A stretch of DNA of 13,107 nt, taken from contig CAAETU010000078.1 in the NCBI GenBank assembly GCA_900759045.1, positions 1 to 13,107 of the forward strand, written 5' to 3'. The stretch comes from an uncultured Collinsella sp. GTDB taxonomy: Bacteria; Actinomycetota; Coriobacteriia; Coriobacteriales; Coriobacteriaceae. The first letter of the stretch is position 1. The number at the start of each line of letters is the position of its first letter. Positions 5,745 to 13,058 of the stretch are shown one piece after another. Position numbers and translations under genes: made by a program. The notes beneath the pieces were generated by a model. The model did not search any database, was not told the origin of the DNA, and worked only from the letters and a program-made list of their open reading frames with translations.

Positions 5745-6245
5745 ATGAATAGCGCGGTTACGCTGGTCGATTTCGACCGGATGCTCAACGGGCTTGACCG
5801 TATCTATTCGGAGTTCGCGCGCACCTGCGGTCTTTCGGACTGCGCCTATTGGATGCTCGTCGACACCAGCACGGCGGGCGGCAGCGTCGCTGTGAGTCGT
5901 CTGACAAGCGAATGGTTCTATAGCAAACAGACGATCAACTCGGCCATTAAAACCTTGACGGCGCGGGGTTTCGCCACGCTGGAGTTTGCCGAAGGCAGTC
6001 GCAAGAACAAGGTTGTAAGCCTGACCGAAGAGGGCAGGCGATTTGCCGAGCGTTATGCGCTGCCGGCGCAAGGGGCCGAGCAGAGAGCCTTCGATGCCCT
6101 CGAGCCATGTGAGCAGCGCGAGATAATGCGCTTGATCGGCAAATTCTCTCAGGTGCTCGGCGACGAGTGCGAGACATTTAAACAGCAGGTGGCAGCCGAA
6201 ATTCAGATGCAAGATCGACGTGAGGGGGAGTCGTGCGACTGCTAA
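5745..6245 (+). CDS. MarR-family transcriptional regulator
   Basis: The 166-residue protein has the MarR layout: N-terminal dimerisation helices (about 5-48), a winged helix-turn-helix (about 50-103) and C-terminal helices (about 110-155). The recognition region reads LTSEWFYSKQTINSAIKTL (53-71), and the wing ends in KVVSLTEEGRRFAERY, the most typical MarR signature. The protein has six cysteines (28, 33, 122, 142, 164, 166), including a CDC C-terminus, so redox or thiol sensing is conceivable but unproven. The ATG at 5745 has a modest GGTGGG ribosome binding site. The gene overlaps the first ABC gene by 13 bases, so it is co-transcribed with the transporter it most likely represses. Induction by a toxic compound that is also the export substrate is the common scheme for such operons. 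Confidence 0.9.
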   Translation: MNSAVTLVDFDRMLNGLDRIYSEFARTCGLSDCAYWMLVDTSTAGGSVAVSRLTSEWFYSKQTINSAIKTLTARGFATLEFAEGSRKNKVVSLTEEGRRFAERYALPAQGAEQRAFDALEPCEQREIMRLIGKFSQVLGDECETFKQQVAAEIQMQDRREGESCDC

Positions 6246-7969
6246 TGAGGTTTTTGAAGCCCTATCGAGGGCTTGTCGCAGTGACGCTGCTGGTGCTGCT
6301 GGTGGATAACGTCGGTACGCTGTTGGTTCCCACGATGCTGGCGAACATGGTCAACACCGGTATTACCACGGGCGATATCGACTATATTTTACGCAACGGC
6401 CTGTATATGCTTATCGCGACCGGCATGGCTAGCGGCGGCACGGTGCTGGGCTGCTATCTTTCGGCGCGCCTGGCCGCCAACGTGGCCTGCGATATCCGCA
6501 ATGCCGTGTACGACAAGTCGCTCGAACTCGCAGCCAGCGACTTTGAACGCTTTGGCACGGGTTCGATGATTACGCGCTCACTCAACGACATCAACGTGAT
6601 TCAGCAGGCTATCCTTCAGACGATTCAGCTGGTGCTGCCGGTGCCGTTCTTGGCCGTGGCGGGCATCATCTTTGCCTGGTTTATCGATCCTGCCATGGGC
6701 ACGCTGCTGGGCGTGGTCGTTGCGATCGTGCTGGTGGCGGCGGTCTTTACCGTTGCCAACGCCGCGCCGATCTTTATGCGTCTGCAGAGCTTTATCGACC
6801 GCATGAACGTGGTGCTGCGCGAGAACATTGTGGGCGTTCGCGTCATCCGCGCATTTAACAAGGAGCGCCACGAGGAGCAGCGCCTGGACGAGGTGTTTAG
6901 CGATTACGCGGCCAATGCCATCAAGGTCAACCACCTGTTTGTGGGTCTCGACAGCTCCAGCTTCTTTTTGATGAATATCGCCGAGGTGGCGGTGCTGTGG
7001 GTGGGCGGCAACCGCGTGGGCGTCCACGCCATGCAAATCGGTAGCATCTCGGCCGTGCTGGAGTACGCGATCCTGATCCTGTTCTTTGTGATGACGGCGC
7101 AGATGGTGATTCTGACGCTCCCACGCGCCGCCGCATGCCTGAACCGTGCGCAGCAGGTGTTGGAGATTGAGCCGAGCATCGTGGACGGCAAGCGCACGCT
7201 GGACACGTGCGCGGCGGAGTCTGTTGACGGTGCCGACGCGGTGGCCGTGTTCGACCACATGTCGTTCCGTTTTGACGATGCCGACGAGGATACCCTGTGC
7301 GACCTGAGCTTTGCCTGTCGCCGTGGCCAGACCACGGCGATTGTAGGCTCGACGGGTTCGGGCAAGTCGACGGTGGCCAAGCTCTTGCTTCGCTTCCACG
7401 ATGCCACGAAGGGCGCCATTCGCCTGAATGGCATCGATCTGCGCGACCTTTCGCAAGACGACATCCGCGGGCGTATCGCCTATGTGCCGCAGAAGGCATG
7501 GCTGTTCTCGGGTACGGTGGCGAGCAACCTGCGCTTTGGCAACGAAGATGCGACTGAGGCTGACATGCTCCATGCGCTGGAGGTTGCCCAGAGCACCTTT
7601 GTGCTCGACCAGCCCCAGGGGCTCGATACGCCGGTGGCCCAGGGCGGCACGAACTTCTCGGGTGGTCAGCGCCAGCGCCTGGCGATTGCCCGCGCACTCA
7701 TGAAGCATGCCGATCTATATATCTTCGACGACAGTTTTTCGGCCCTGGACTTTAAGACCGATGCGGCACTGCGCCATGCGCTGCAGGACGAGACGTGCGA
7801 TGCCGCGGTGCTCATCATCGCCCAGCGTATCTCGACTATTTTGCATGCCGATCAGATCGTGGTGCTCAAAGACGGCGAGATCGTGGGCCTAGGCACGCAC
7901 GACGAGCTCATGGAAACCTGCGAGGTGTACCGCGCTATCGCGGAATCGCAGATGAAGGGAGGTGAGTAG
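6233..7969 (+). CDS. ABC exporter half-transporter, degenerate-NBD subunit
   Basis: Fused permease plus ATPase of 578 residues: a six-helix exporter membrane domain (about 1-300) and a nucleotide-binding domain (about 335-575). Motifs: Walker A GSTGSGKST (372-380), Q-loop Gln420, signature FSGGQ (475-479), Walker B LYIFDD (495-500). The catalytic glutamate after Walker B is Asp500, and the switch histidine is Gln531 (IIAQRISTI), so ATP bound at this Walker A should be hydrolysed poorly or not at all. This is the pattern of the degenerate subunit in heterodimeric exporters such as TM287/288 and BmrCD. The GTG at 6233, with GAGGGGGAG upstream, overlaps the MarR gene; an ATG at 6245 (TAATG overlap) is the alternative and would drop four residues. 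The partner subunit begins one base after the stop. Substrate is unknown; drugs or peptides are typical. Confidence 0.93.
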   Translation: MRLLMRFLKPYRGLVAVTLLVLLVDNVGTLLVPTMLANMVNTGITTGDIDYILRNGLYMLIATGMASGGTVLGCYLSARLAANVACDIRNAVYDKSLELAASDFERFGTGSMITRSLNDINVIQQAILQTIQLVLPVPFLAVAGIIFAWFIDPAMGTLLGVVVAIVLVAAVFTVANAAPIFMRLQSFIDRMNVVLRENIVGVRVIRAFNKERHEEQRLDEVFSDYAANAIKVNHLFVGLDSSSFFLMNIAEVAVLWVGGNRVGVHAMQIGSISAVLEYAILILFFVMTAQMVILTLPRAAACLNRAQQVLEIEPSIVDGKRTLDTCAAESVDGADAVAVFDHMSFRFDDADEDTLCDLSFACRRGQTTAIVGSTGSGKSTVAKLLLRFHDATKGAIRLNGIDLRDLSQDDIRGRIAYVPQKAWLFSGTVASNLRFGNEDATEADMLHALEVAQSTFVLDQPQGLDTPVAQGGTNFSGGQRQRLAIARALMKHADLYIFDDSFSALDFKTDAALRHALQDETCDAAVLIIAQRISTILHADQIVVLKDGEIVGLGTHDELMETCEVYRAIAESQMKGGE

Positions 7970-7970
7970 C

Positions 7971-9971
7971 ATGACCGAGGAGCTCAAGAAGCAGGCCATC
8001 GCCGAGGATGCCGCGGTTGCAGAGACAGTTGAGGAGACGGGCGTCGCGCCCGACCTGGACGAAGCCGCCAAGGCGGCGGAGCGCGAGGCTCGCCGCCAGG
8101 CACTCTACGAGGAAAACGAGCGCGCCGAGGACGAGCGTGCCCGCGCCGAGGCGGAGCGCATGCGCGACGTTGACGACGAGGACGAGGACGAGACGCCCCG
8201 CGACACCTGGGCGACAGTGCGCCGCCTGTGGAGCGAGGCCGCCGGCGACCATTGGCGCTTCTATATCGTGTTCGCGAGCATCGTGTTCTATGTCATCTTT
8301 AACACCGCGGCGCCGGCTTACAGCGCCCGCGTGATCGATGAGCTGTGGGGGCACATGAAGCTGGCGTTTGCCAACAACACTACCTTCAGCATTACCTGGG
8401 AGAACTGCGGCAGGACCATCTTCATCTACTTTATGATCTGGACCGCCGCCGCCTCGTTCTACGCGCTTCAGAGCTTTTTGATGTCGAGCGTTGCCGAGCG
8501 CCTCAACCTGCGCCTACGCAACCGCATCGCACAAAAGCTCAACCGTCTGCCGCTTGCCTACTTTGATGCGCATCGTCCCGGCGAGGTCGTCAGCCGTGCG
8601 ACCAACGACTTGGACAAGATGTCCGAGAGCATGCAGCGCGGCTTGCTGCAGCTTCTGGTGTCGATCGGTACCGTGGTGGGCGCCGTGAGCGTGATGTTCG
8701 TGTTTAGTGTGCCGCTCACGCTTGTATTTTTGTTCTTTACGGCGCTTTCGCTGCTGGTGACGAAGGTCGTTTCGCGCCGCACGCACGATGTGACGGGCGA
8801 GCGCCAGGAGTGGGTGTCCAAGATTACGAGCGCGGTCGAGGAAGGCTACTCGGGCCGTCTGGTAATCCGTGCGTTTAACCGCGAGCGCCAGAGCTCTGCC
8901 GAGGTGCACGAGGCTTCGAAGGAGCTGGCGCGCGTGAGCACCAAGGCCGACTTTATGATTAACGCCGTCGGTCCCGCAGTGCGCTTTATCGGCCGCTTGG
9001 CGCAAATCGTGATTGCGCTTGTGGGCTGCAGCATGTTGGTTGCCGGGCATATGACCGTCGGCGTGTTCCAGGCGTTCTTCCAGTTTATCTATGAGGCGTC
9101 CGAGCCCATGACGCAGCTGTCGTTTACCTTTAACTCGCTGCAGAGCGCGCTGGCGAGCGCCGAGCGCGTGTTCGACCTGCTCGACGAGTCCGAGATGGAG
9201 GCCGATCCGTTGCCGGCGGCCGCCGCCAAGCTGCCGGGCAAGGTGGAGGGCCGTGTTGCCTTTGAACACGTGCGTTTTGGCTATGCGCCCGACAAGCCGC
9301 TCATGCGCGACGTGTCGTTTGTCGCCGAGCCGGGCCAAAAGATTGCGGTGGTGGGAACCACGGGCGCGGGCAAGACCACGCTCATCAATCTGCTCATGCG
9401 CTTCTACGAGATCGACGGTGGCCGCATTACCCTCGACGGTGTGGACACGAGCCGCATGGACCGCGGCGAGCTGCGCCAGCAGTTTGGCATGGTGTTGCAG
9501 GACGCCTGGCTGTTCGATGGCACCATTGCCGAGAACATCGCCTATGGCTGTCCCGAGGCGACGCGCGAGGAGATTGTCGCGGCCGCACGTGCCGCTCAGG
9601 TCGACTTCTTTGTACGCACTATGCCGCAGGGCTACGACACGCGTGTGGCTAACGATGCCGAGAGCATCAGCCAGGGCCAACGTCAGCTGCTGACCATCGC
9701 ACGCGTGCTGCTCAACAACCCGGCGATCCTCATCCTGGACGAGGCGACGTCGAGCGTGGACACGCGCACCGAGCGCGCCATCGGCCGTGCTATGGACGCG
9801 CTCATGCGCGGGCGCACGAGCTTTGTGATCGCGCACCGTCTGTCGACGATCGTCGATGCCGACCTCATCCTGGTCATGGATCACGGCAATATCATCGAGC
9901 AGGGTACGCACAAGGAGCTGCTGGCTGCCGAGGGCGCTTACGCCGACCTCTACCTAAGCCAGTTCGCATAA
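7971..9971 (+). CDS. ABC exporter half-transporter, catalytic-NBD subunit with charged N-terminal extension
   Basis: The ATG at 7971 is chosen over GTG 7962 because AAGGGAGGTGA (7955-7965) sits ideally upstream; the product has 666 residues. Residues 1-80 are a cytoplasmic extension rich in Glu, Asp, Ala and Arg, with a helix of alternating charge (about 32-66) and an acidic run (67-75, DVDDEDEDE). The membrane domain spans about 90-390 and the nucleotide-binding domain about 425-666. Motifs: Walker A GTTGAGKTT (462-470), Q-loop Gln510, Walker B LILDE with Glu591 intact, and switch His622. Its signature is ISQGQ (566-570) instead of LSGGQ. Together with the preceding subunit, the canonical Walker B and switch here meet the partner's intact SGGQ to make one active site, while this altered signature faces the partner's defective Walker B. 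Such dimers usually export drugs, lipids or peptides. Confidence 0.93.
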   Translation: MTEELKKQAIAEDAAVAETVEETGVAPDLDEAAKAAEREARRQALYEENERAEDERARAEAERMRDVDDEDEDETPRDTWATVRRLWSEAAGDHWRFYIVFASIVFYVIFNTAAPAYSARVIDELWGHMKLAFANNTTFSITWENCGRTIFIYFMIWTAAASFYALQSFLMSSVAERLNLRLRNRIAQKLNRLPLAYFDAHRPGEVVSRATNDLDKMSESMQRGLLQLLVSIGTVVGAVSVMFVFSVPLTLVFLFFTALSLLVTKVVSRRTHDVTGERQEWVSKITSAVEEGYSGRLVIRAFNRERQSSAEVHEASKELARVSTKADFMINAVGPAVRFIGRLAQIVIALVGCSMLVAGHMTVGVFQAFFQFIYEASEPMTQLSFTFNSLQSALASAERVFDLLDESEMEADPLPAAAAKLPGKVEGRVAFEHVRFGYAPDKPLMRDVSFVAEPGQKIAVVGTTGAGKTTLINLLMRFYEIDGGRITLDGVDTSRMDRGELRQQFGMVLQDAWLFDGTIAENIAYGCPEATREEIVAAARAAQVDFFVRTMPQGYDTRVANDAESISQGQRQLLTIARVLLNNPAILILDEATSSVDTRTERAIGRAMDALMRGRTSFVIAHRLSTIVDADLILVMDHGNIIEQGTHKELLAAEGAYADLYLSQFA

Positions 9972-9972
9972 G

Positions 9973-10000
9973 GTGACAAAGGGGCAGCCCCGCATGTCAC
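9973..10000 (+). terminator. Hairpin directly after the ABC operon
   Basis: GTGACA (9973-9978) pairs with TGTCAC (9995-10000), and an inner GGGG/CCCC pair (9981-9984, 9988-9991) extends the stem. It begins two bases after the stop codon and precedes the stronger hairpin at 10010. It has no T run, so it may stabilise the transcript end rather than terminate. Confidence 0.4.
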
Positions 10001-10009
10001 ATCGAAAAG

Positions 10010-10047
10010 AAGGCGCGCCGGGGGCGGATTCCCTGGCGCGCCTTTTG
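10010..10047. terminator. Bidirectional intrinsic terminator between the ABC operon and cysE
   Basis: AAGGCGCGCC (10010-10019) and GGCGCGCCTT (10035-10044) form a perfect 10-pair stem. It is followed by TTTTG on the plus strand, and on the minus strand by TTCTTTTC. It serves both the plus-strand ABC operon and the minus-strand cysE gene. Confidence 0.85.
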
Positions 10048-10081
10048 TGTTGGCGTCAATGTTGTCGGTGGCCGTCCGCTT

Positions 10082-10786
10082 CTAGCGCTCGTCCACGAGC
10101 TTGGCGACGAGGGCTTTGAGCTCGGCCACCTCTTGCTCGAGTTCCTTGACGCGGCGGGCGTTTTCGGTGATGCCCTGACGGTTGAGGGCGCTCTGCTCGG
10201 CGGCATCGTCGGGCATGTACTCGCGATGCTGCTTGGCGTCGAAGCTCTCCTCGAACACGCGGCAGCCGTTGCGCTTGATGATGCGCCCGGGCACGCCCAC
10301 GACGGTGCAGTTGTCGGGCACGTCCTTGACGACGACCGAGTTGCCGCCGATTTTGACGTTGTTGCCGATGTGGATGTTGCCAAGCACCTTGGCGCCCGTG
10401 CCCACCGTGACATTGTTGCCCAGGGTGGGGTGACGCTTGCCGGTCTCGTTGCCGGTGCCGCCGAGCGTGACGCCCTGGTAGAGCACACAGTTGTCGCCCA
10501 CGATGGCAGTCTCGCCAATAACGACGCCCATGGCGTGGTCGATAAAGAAGTGCTTGCCGATCTGCGCGGCGGGATGAATCTCGACGCCGGTGATGTGGCG
10601 GGTGATTTGCGAGAGCACACGGGCGAGAGATCGATGGCCGTGTTCCCACAGCCAGTGCTCGGGCACGTGGTTCCACTTGGCGTGCAAGCCGGGGTAGGAA
10701 AGGAAGATGACCAGACCGTTTTGCGCAGCGGGGTCTTGCGCCTGGACGGTCTTGATGTCCTCTCGAATGGTGTTGATAAAGCTCAT
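10082..10786 (-). CDS. cysE: Serine O-acetyltransferase
   Basis: The enzyme transfers acetyl from acetyl-CoA to L-serine, the first step of cysteine synthesis. The 234-residue protein has a short N-terminal helical region (1-60), then a left-handed beta-helix of hexapeptide repeats (about 68-170). Catalytic His84 sits in IDHAMGVVIGE (82-92), with Glu69 in GVEIHPAA where E. coli CysE has Asp; acidic residues are common there in short bacterial forms. YQGVTLGGTG (103-112) and KRHPTLG (117-123) bind substrate and CoA. The C-terminus is extended by a predicted coiled coil (about 206-234, with KELEQEVAELKALVAKL) in place of the short tail that docks into CysK. GGAGGG seven bases before the ATG is the ribosome binding site. 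No cysK is adjacent, so partner genes lie elsewhere. Confidence 0.95.
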   Translation of the reverse strand: MSFINTIREDIKTVQAQDPAAQNGLVIFLSYPGLHAKWNHVPEHWLWEHGHRSLARVLSQITRHITGVEIHPAAQIGKHFFIDHAMGVVIGETAIVGDNCVLYQGVTLGGTGNETGKRHPTLGNNVTVGTGAKVLGNIHIGNNVKIGGNSVVVKDVPDNCTVVGVPGRIIKRNGCRVFEESFDAKQHREYMPDDAAEQSALNRQGITENARRVKELEQEVAELKALVAKLVDER

Positions 10787-10827
10787 CGGCCGCCCTCCCT
10801 TAGCACCGTGACAATGCGATTCAATAA

Positions 10828-10844
10828 AGTATAGCGATTCGCTA
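10828..10844 (-). promoter_or_regulatory. cysE promoter -10 with overlapping palindromic operator candidate
   Basis: On the minus strand TATACT (10833-10828) is a near-perfect -10. The 13-base perfect palindrome TAGCGATTCGCTA (10832-10844) overlaps its upstream edge and would occupy the spacer. GCGATTC is also repeated in direct orientation at 10816-10822 on the other side of the -10. The -35 is not clear. Confidence 0.5.
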
Positions 10845-10930
10845 GGGATTAGGAAGGGCGATCTTGCTTTGCTTTGGGCGACAAGTGTCAGTTATGCAAA
10901 CTTGCTGGTAATGGAGTCATGCTTTTGTGG

Positions 10931-10964
10931 GGTTGCGCACGAGGGGGCGCCGCAACCGTATACT
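10931..10964 (+). promoter_or_regulatory. Candidate promoter of the DedA gene with inverted repeat
   Basis: TATACT at 10959-10964 is a good -10 hexamer. An inverted repeat, GGTTGCG (10931-10937) with CGCAACC (10951-10957), lies directly upstream. A -35-like TTGCGC (10933-10938) is within it, but the 20-base spacer is longer than usual. The inverted repeat could be a regulator site or a helper for a weak promoter. Confidence 0.4.
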
Positions 10965-11010
10965 GGTCAACTTGGACGTGTCCGCGCCCACAACTGAGAG
11001 GTTTTACTTC

Positions 11011-11658
11011 ATGGGTTTCATCAATTTTATCGCCGAGCTGCTTAAGGACCCGCGCACTGCGATCGCCAGCTGGATCGCCGCCGGCCCGCTCATGGCCTAC
11101 GGCTGCGTATTCCTAATCATCTTTATCGAGACGGGCGTGGTGTTCTTCCCGTTCCTTCCCGGCGACTCGCTGCTGTTTGCCTCGGGCTTCTTTGCCCATA
11201 ACGGCGGCTTTAACATCGTGGCGCTTCTGGCCACCGCATGGGCCGCGGCCATCCTGGGCGATCAGTGCAACTTTATGATTGGCCACTTCTTTGGCCGCAA
11301 GATCATCGCCTCGGGCAAGGTAAAGGCCATGACGCCCGAGCGCATCGAGAAGTCCGAGGCGTTTCTCGATAAGTGGGGCCATCTGGCCATCTTCCTCGGT
11401 CGCTTCTTCCCGTTCATCCGCACCTTTGTGCCTTTTATCGCCGGTATGGGCGGCATGCACTGGCGCAACTTTGTCGTCTTTAACGTGCTGGGTGGCATTA
11501 CCTGGTCGACGGTCTTTACGCTGCTGGGTTACTTCTTTGGTGGCATTCCGTTTGTGCAGGAGCACTTTGAGCTGCTGATCATCGGGATTGTCGCCGTGTC
11601 GATTATCCCGACCGTGGTCGGTCTGGTTAAGGCTAAGCTCGGTAAAAAGAACGCCTAG
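11011..11658 (+). CDS. DedA-family membrane protein (putative lipid flippase)
   Basis: The 215-residue multi-pass protein is full length for the family. It shows the conserved DedA features: Glu40 in IIFIETG, FLPGDSLLF (48-56) with Asp51, and GRFFPFIRTFVPFIAGMGGM (130-149) with Arg131 and Arg137, followed by NVLGGITWS (158-166). The acidic pair and the arginine pair match the residues needed for function in E. coli YqjA. DedA (SNARE-associated/VTT) proteins have been shown to flip undecaprenyl phosphate or phosphatidylethanolamine and to support envelope integrity; which lipid is moved here is unknown. The start at 11011 is chosen because homology begins there; GAGAGG lies about ten bases upstream, and the upstream extension to 10927 reads through the promoter. 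It is a single-gene unit with its own terminator. Confidence 0.92.
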   Translation: MGFINFIAELLKDPRTAIASWIAAGPLMAYGCVFLIIFIETGVVFFPFLPGDSLLFASGFFAHNGGFNIVALLATAWAAAILGDQCNFMIGHFFGRKIIASGKVKAMTPERIEKSEAFLDKWGHLAIFLGRFFPFIRTFVPFIAGMGGMHWRNFVVFNVLGGITWSTVFTLLGYFFGGIPFVQEHFELLIIGIVAVSIIPTVVGLVKAKLGKKNA

Positions 11659-11724
11659 TCCGAGCTTGTTTTCGGACGTTAATTCCAAGGCTCGTCATCG
11701 GATTCGATGGCGGGCCTTTTGTGT
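11658..11724 (+). terminator. Double hairpin terminator of the DedA gene
   Basis: A small hairpin GTCCGA/TCGGAC (11658-11663, 11672-11677) starts at the stop codon. The main hairpin pairs AAGGCTCGTCATCG (11687-11700) with CGATGGCGGGCCTT (11705-11718) using two G-T wobbles and a GATT loop. It is followed by TTGTGTT, giving a short T-rich tail. Confidence 0.8.
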
Positions 11725-11947
11725 TGAAGGCAAATGAAAATACTTTACTTAGTTAAAGAAAAGCGTTTTATCCAAGGCGTGCGGGGAGTACAATCACCTG
11801 CATGCGAATCGACGTGCTATGGGCTTTGGTGTTGCCCGCGTGTCCCGTCCGGCTCTACGCTCCGGGCGTGCGACGTTGCGACGCGGTCGGCCTCGGTCCT
11901 TGCGTGCGAGTTCGCGAGTATGCAACTGTGTATGTAAGGAGCGACAT
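11725..11947 (+). promoter_or_regulatory. ilvE promoter and long leader
   Basis: TACAAT (11789-11794) is a good -10; the -35 position holds only the A/T-rich TTTTAT (11766-11771). This predicts a leader of about 150 bases before ilvE. An A/T-rich inverted repeat, CTTTAC/GTTAAAG (11743-11748, 11752-11758), lies upstream. Inside the leader an open frame runs from ATG 11802 to TGA 11951 (49 residues) and overlaps the ilvE ATG as ATGA. I see no T-box sequence and no clear terminator/antiterminator pair. AAGGAG (11936-11941) is the ilvE ribosome binding site. Confidence 0.45.
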
Positions 11948-13000
11948 ATGACTGTCGAGAAGAAGGATATCGATTGGGGTAGCCTCGGCTTTGGCTACAT
12001 GAAGACCGATTACAGCTACGAGGCCCATTGGAAGGACGGCGAGTGGGACGAGGGCGGCCTGACTACCGACCACACCCTGCACGTCTCCGAGTGCGGTGGC
12101 ATCTTCCATTACTGTCAGGAGGTCTTTGAGGGCCTGAAAGCCTACACCGCCGAGGACGGCAGCATCGTCTGCTTCCGTCCCGATATGAACGCCGAGCGTA
12201 TGTATAACTCTGCCCAGCGTCTCGAGATGCCCCCGTTCCCCAAGGACAAGTTCGTCGAGGCCGTCAAGCAGGTCGTTTCTGCCAACGCCGCCTGGGTTCC
12301 GCCCTTTGGCTCCGGCGCGACCCTGTACGTGCGTCCGTTTATGATCGGCTCCGGTGACGTGATCGGCGTGGCTCCCGCTCCTGAGTACACGTTCCGTATT
12401 CTCGTGACCCCGGTCGGTCCGTACTTTAAGGGTGGCCTCAAGCCCGTCAAGCTGCGCGTTTCCGAGTATGACCGTGCCGCACCGCACGGCACCGGCAACA
12501 TCAAGGCCGGCCTCAACTACGCCATGTCCCTTAAGCCCACGATGGAGGCTCACCGCGAGGGCTATGCCGAGAACCTGTATCTCGACTCCGAGTCCCGCAC
12601 CTATGTCGAGGAGACTGGCGGCGCGAACGTTCTGTTCGTGAAGGAGGACGGCACCCTCGTCGTTCCTCAGTCGCACACCGACTCCATCCTGCCCTCCATC
12701 ACCCGTCGCTCGCTCGTTCAGGTTGCCGAGGATCTGGGTATGACCGTCGATCAGCGCCCCGTCGAGTGGGCCGAGGTCAAGGCCGGCACCTTTGTGGAGT
12801 GCGGCCTGTGCGGTACCGCTGCCGTCATCTCCCCGGTCGGCGAGATTGACAACAAGGTCTACGGTGCCGACGAGACCGTGACCTTCCCGGCTGGCTACAC
12901 CGAGATCGGCCCCGTGATGAAGAAGCTTCGCGAGACCCTGACTGGTATCCAGTCCGGTGCTGTCGAGGATAAGCACAACTGGGTTTACACCGTCGCGTAA
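11948..13000 (+). CDS. ilvE: Branched-chain amino acid aminotransferase
   Basis: This PLP enzyme swaps the amino group between glutamate and the keto acids of leucine, isoleucine and valine. The 350-residue protein is a full-length fold-type IV aminotransferase of the longer (BCAT) kind. Lys186 in GTGNIKAGLNYA (181-192) is the PLP-binding lysine. VEETGGANVLFV (220-231) supplies the glutamate near the cofactor, QEVFEGLKAY (57-66) and YVRPFMIGSG (127-136) are typical active-site segments, and CGLCGTAAVISPVG (285-298) is the phosphate-binding C-terminal motif. The start at 11948 is fixed by AAGGAG six bases upstream and by the onset of homology; an in-frame ATG at 11819 lacks support. Codons are strongly biased to C-ending forms, unlike the neighbours upstream, which suggests high expression. 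No other ilv gene is adjacent. Confidence 0.96.
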   Translation: MTVEKKDIDWGSLGFGYMKTDYSYEAHWKDGEWDEGGLTTDHTLHVSECGGIFHYCQEVFEGLKAYTAEDGSIVCFRPDMNAERMYNSAQRLEMPPFPKDKFVEAVKQVVSANAAWVPPFGSGATLYVRPFMIGSGDVIGVAPAPEYTFRILVTPVGPYFKGGLKPVKLRVSEYDRAAPHGTGNIKAGLNYAMSLKPTMEAHREGYAENLYLDSESRTYVEETGGANVLFVKEDGTLVVPQSHTDSILPSITRRSLVQVAEDLGMTVDQRPVEWAEVKAGTFVECGLCGTAAVISPVGEIDNKVYGADETVTFPAGYTEIGPVMKKLRETLTGIQSGAVEDKHNWVYTVA

Positions 13001-13058
13001 GCCGTCTTAGCTGTCCGGCCCGAGGGCAACCTACCTTTCCGGCGCGTCCTCGGACATG

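Noticed and set aside
6578..7708. Minus-strand open frame of 376 codons opposite the first ABC gene
   Set aside because: Antisense shadow of a protein with unmistakable ABC motifs; composition is His/Gln/Arg-rich and no ribosome binding site or domain is seen.
8514..9911. Minus-strand open frame of 465 codons opposite the second ABC gene
   Set aside because: Same reasoning: a long stop-free antisense frame created by codon bias of the real gene.
10927..11010. Upstream extension of the DedA protein
   Set aside because: The extension translates the promoter's TATACT and inverted repeat; family homology begins at Met 11011.
11734..11937. 67-codon plus-strand frame in the ilvE leader, and an in-frame ilvE extension from 11819
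   Set aside because: The first begins upstream of the likely -10 and looks random; the second adds an Arg/Ser-rich stretch foreign to the aminotransferase family while a good ribosome binding site marks 11948.
11790..11947. T-box or classic attenuator in the ilvE leader
   Set aside because: No T-box consensus such as GGGTGGNACCGCG and no hairpin followed by a T run is visible.
11855..12976. Minus-strand open frame of 373 codons opposite ilvE
   Set aside because: ilvE is certain by motif; the antisense frame has Gly/Leu/Asp/Val-rich shadow composition and no known motif.
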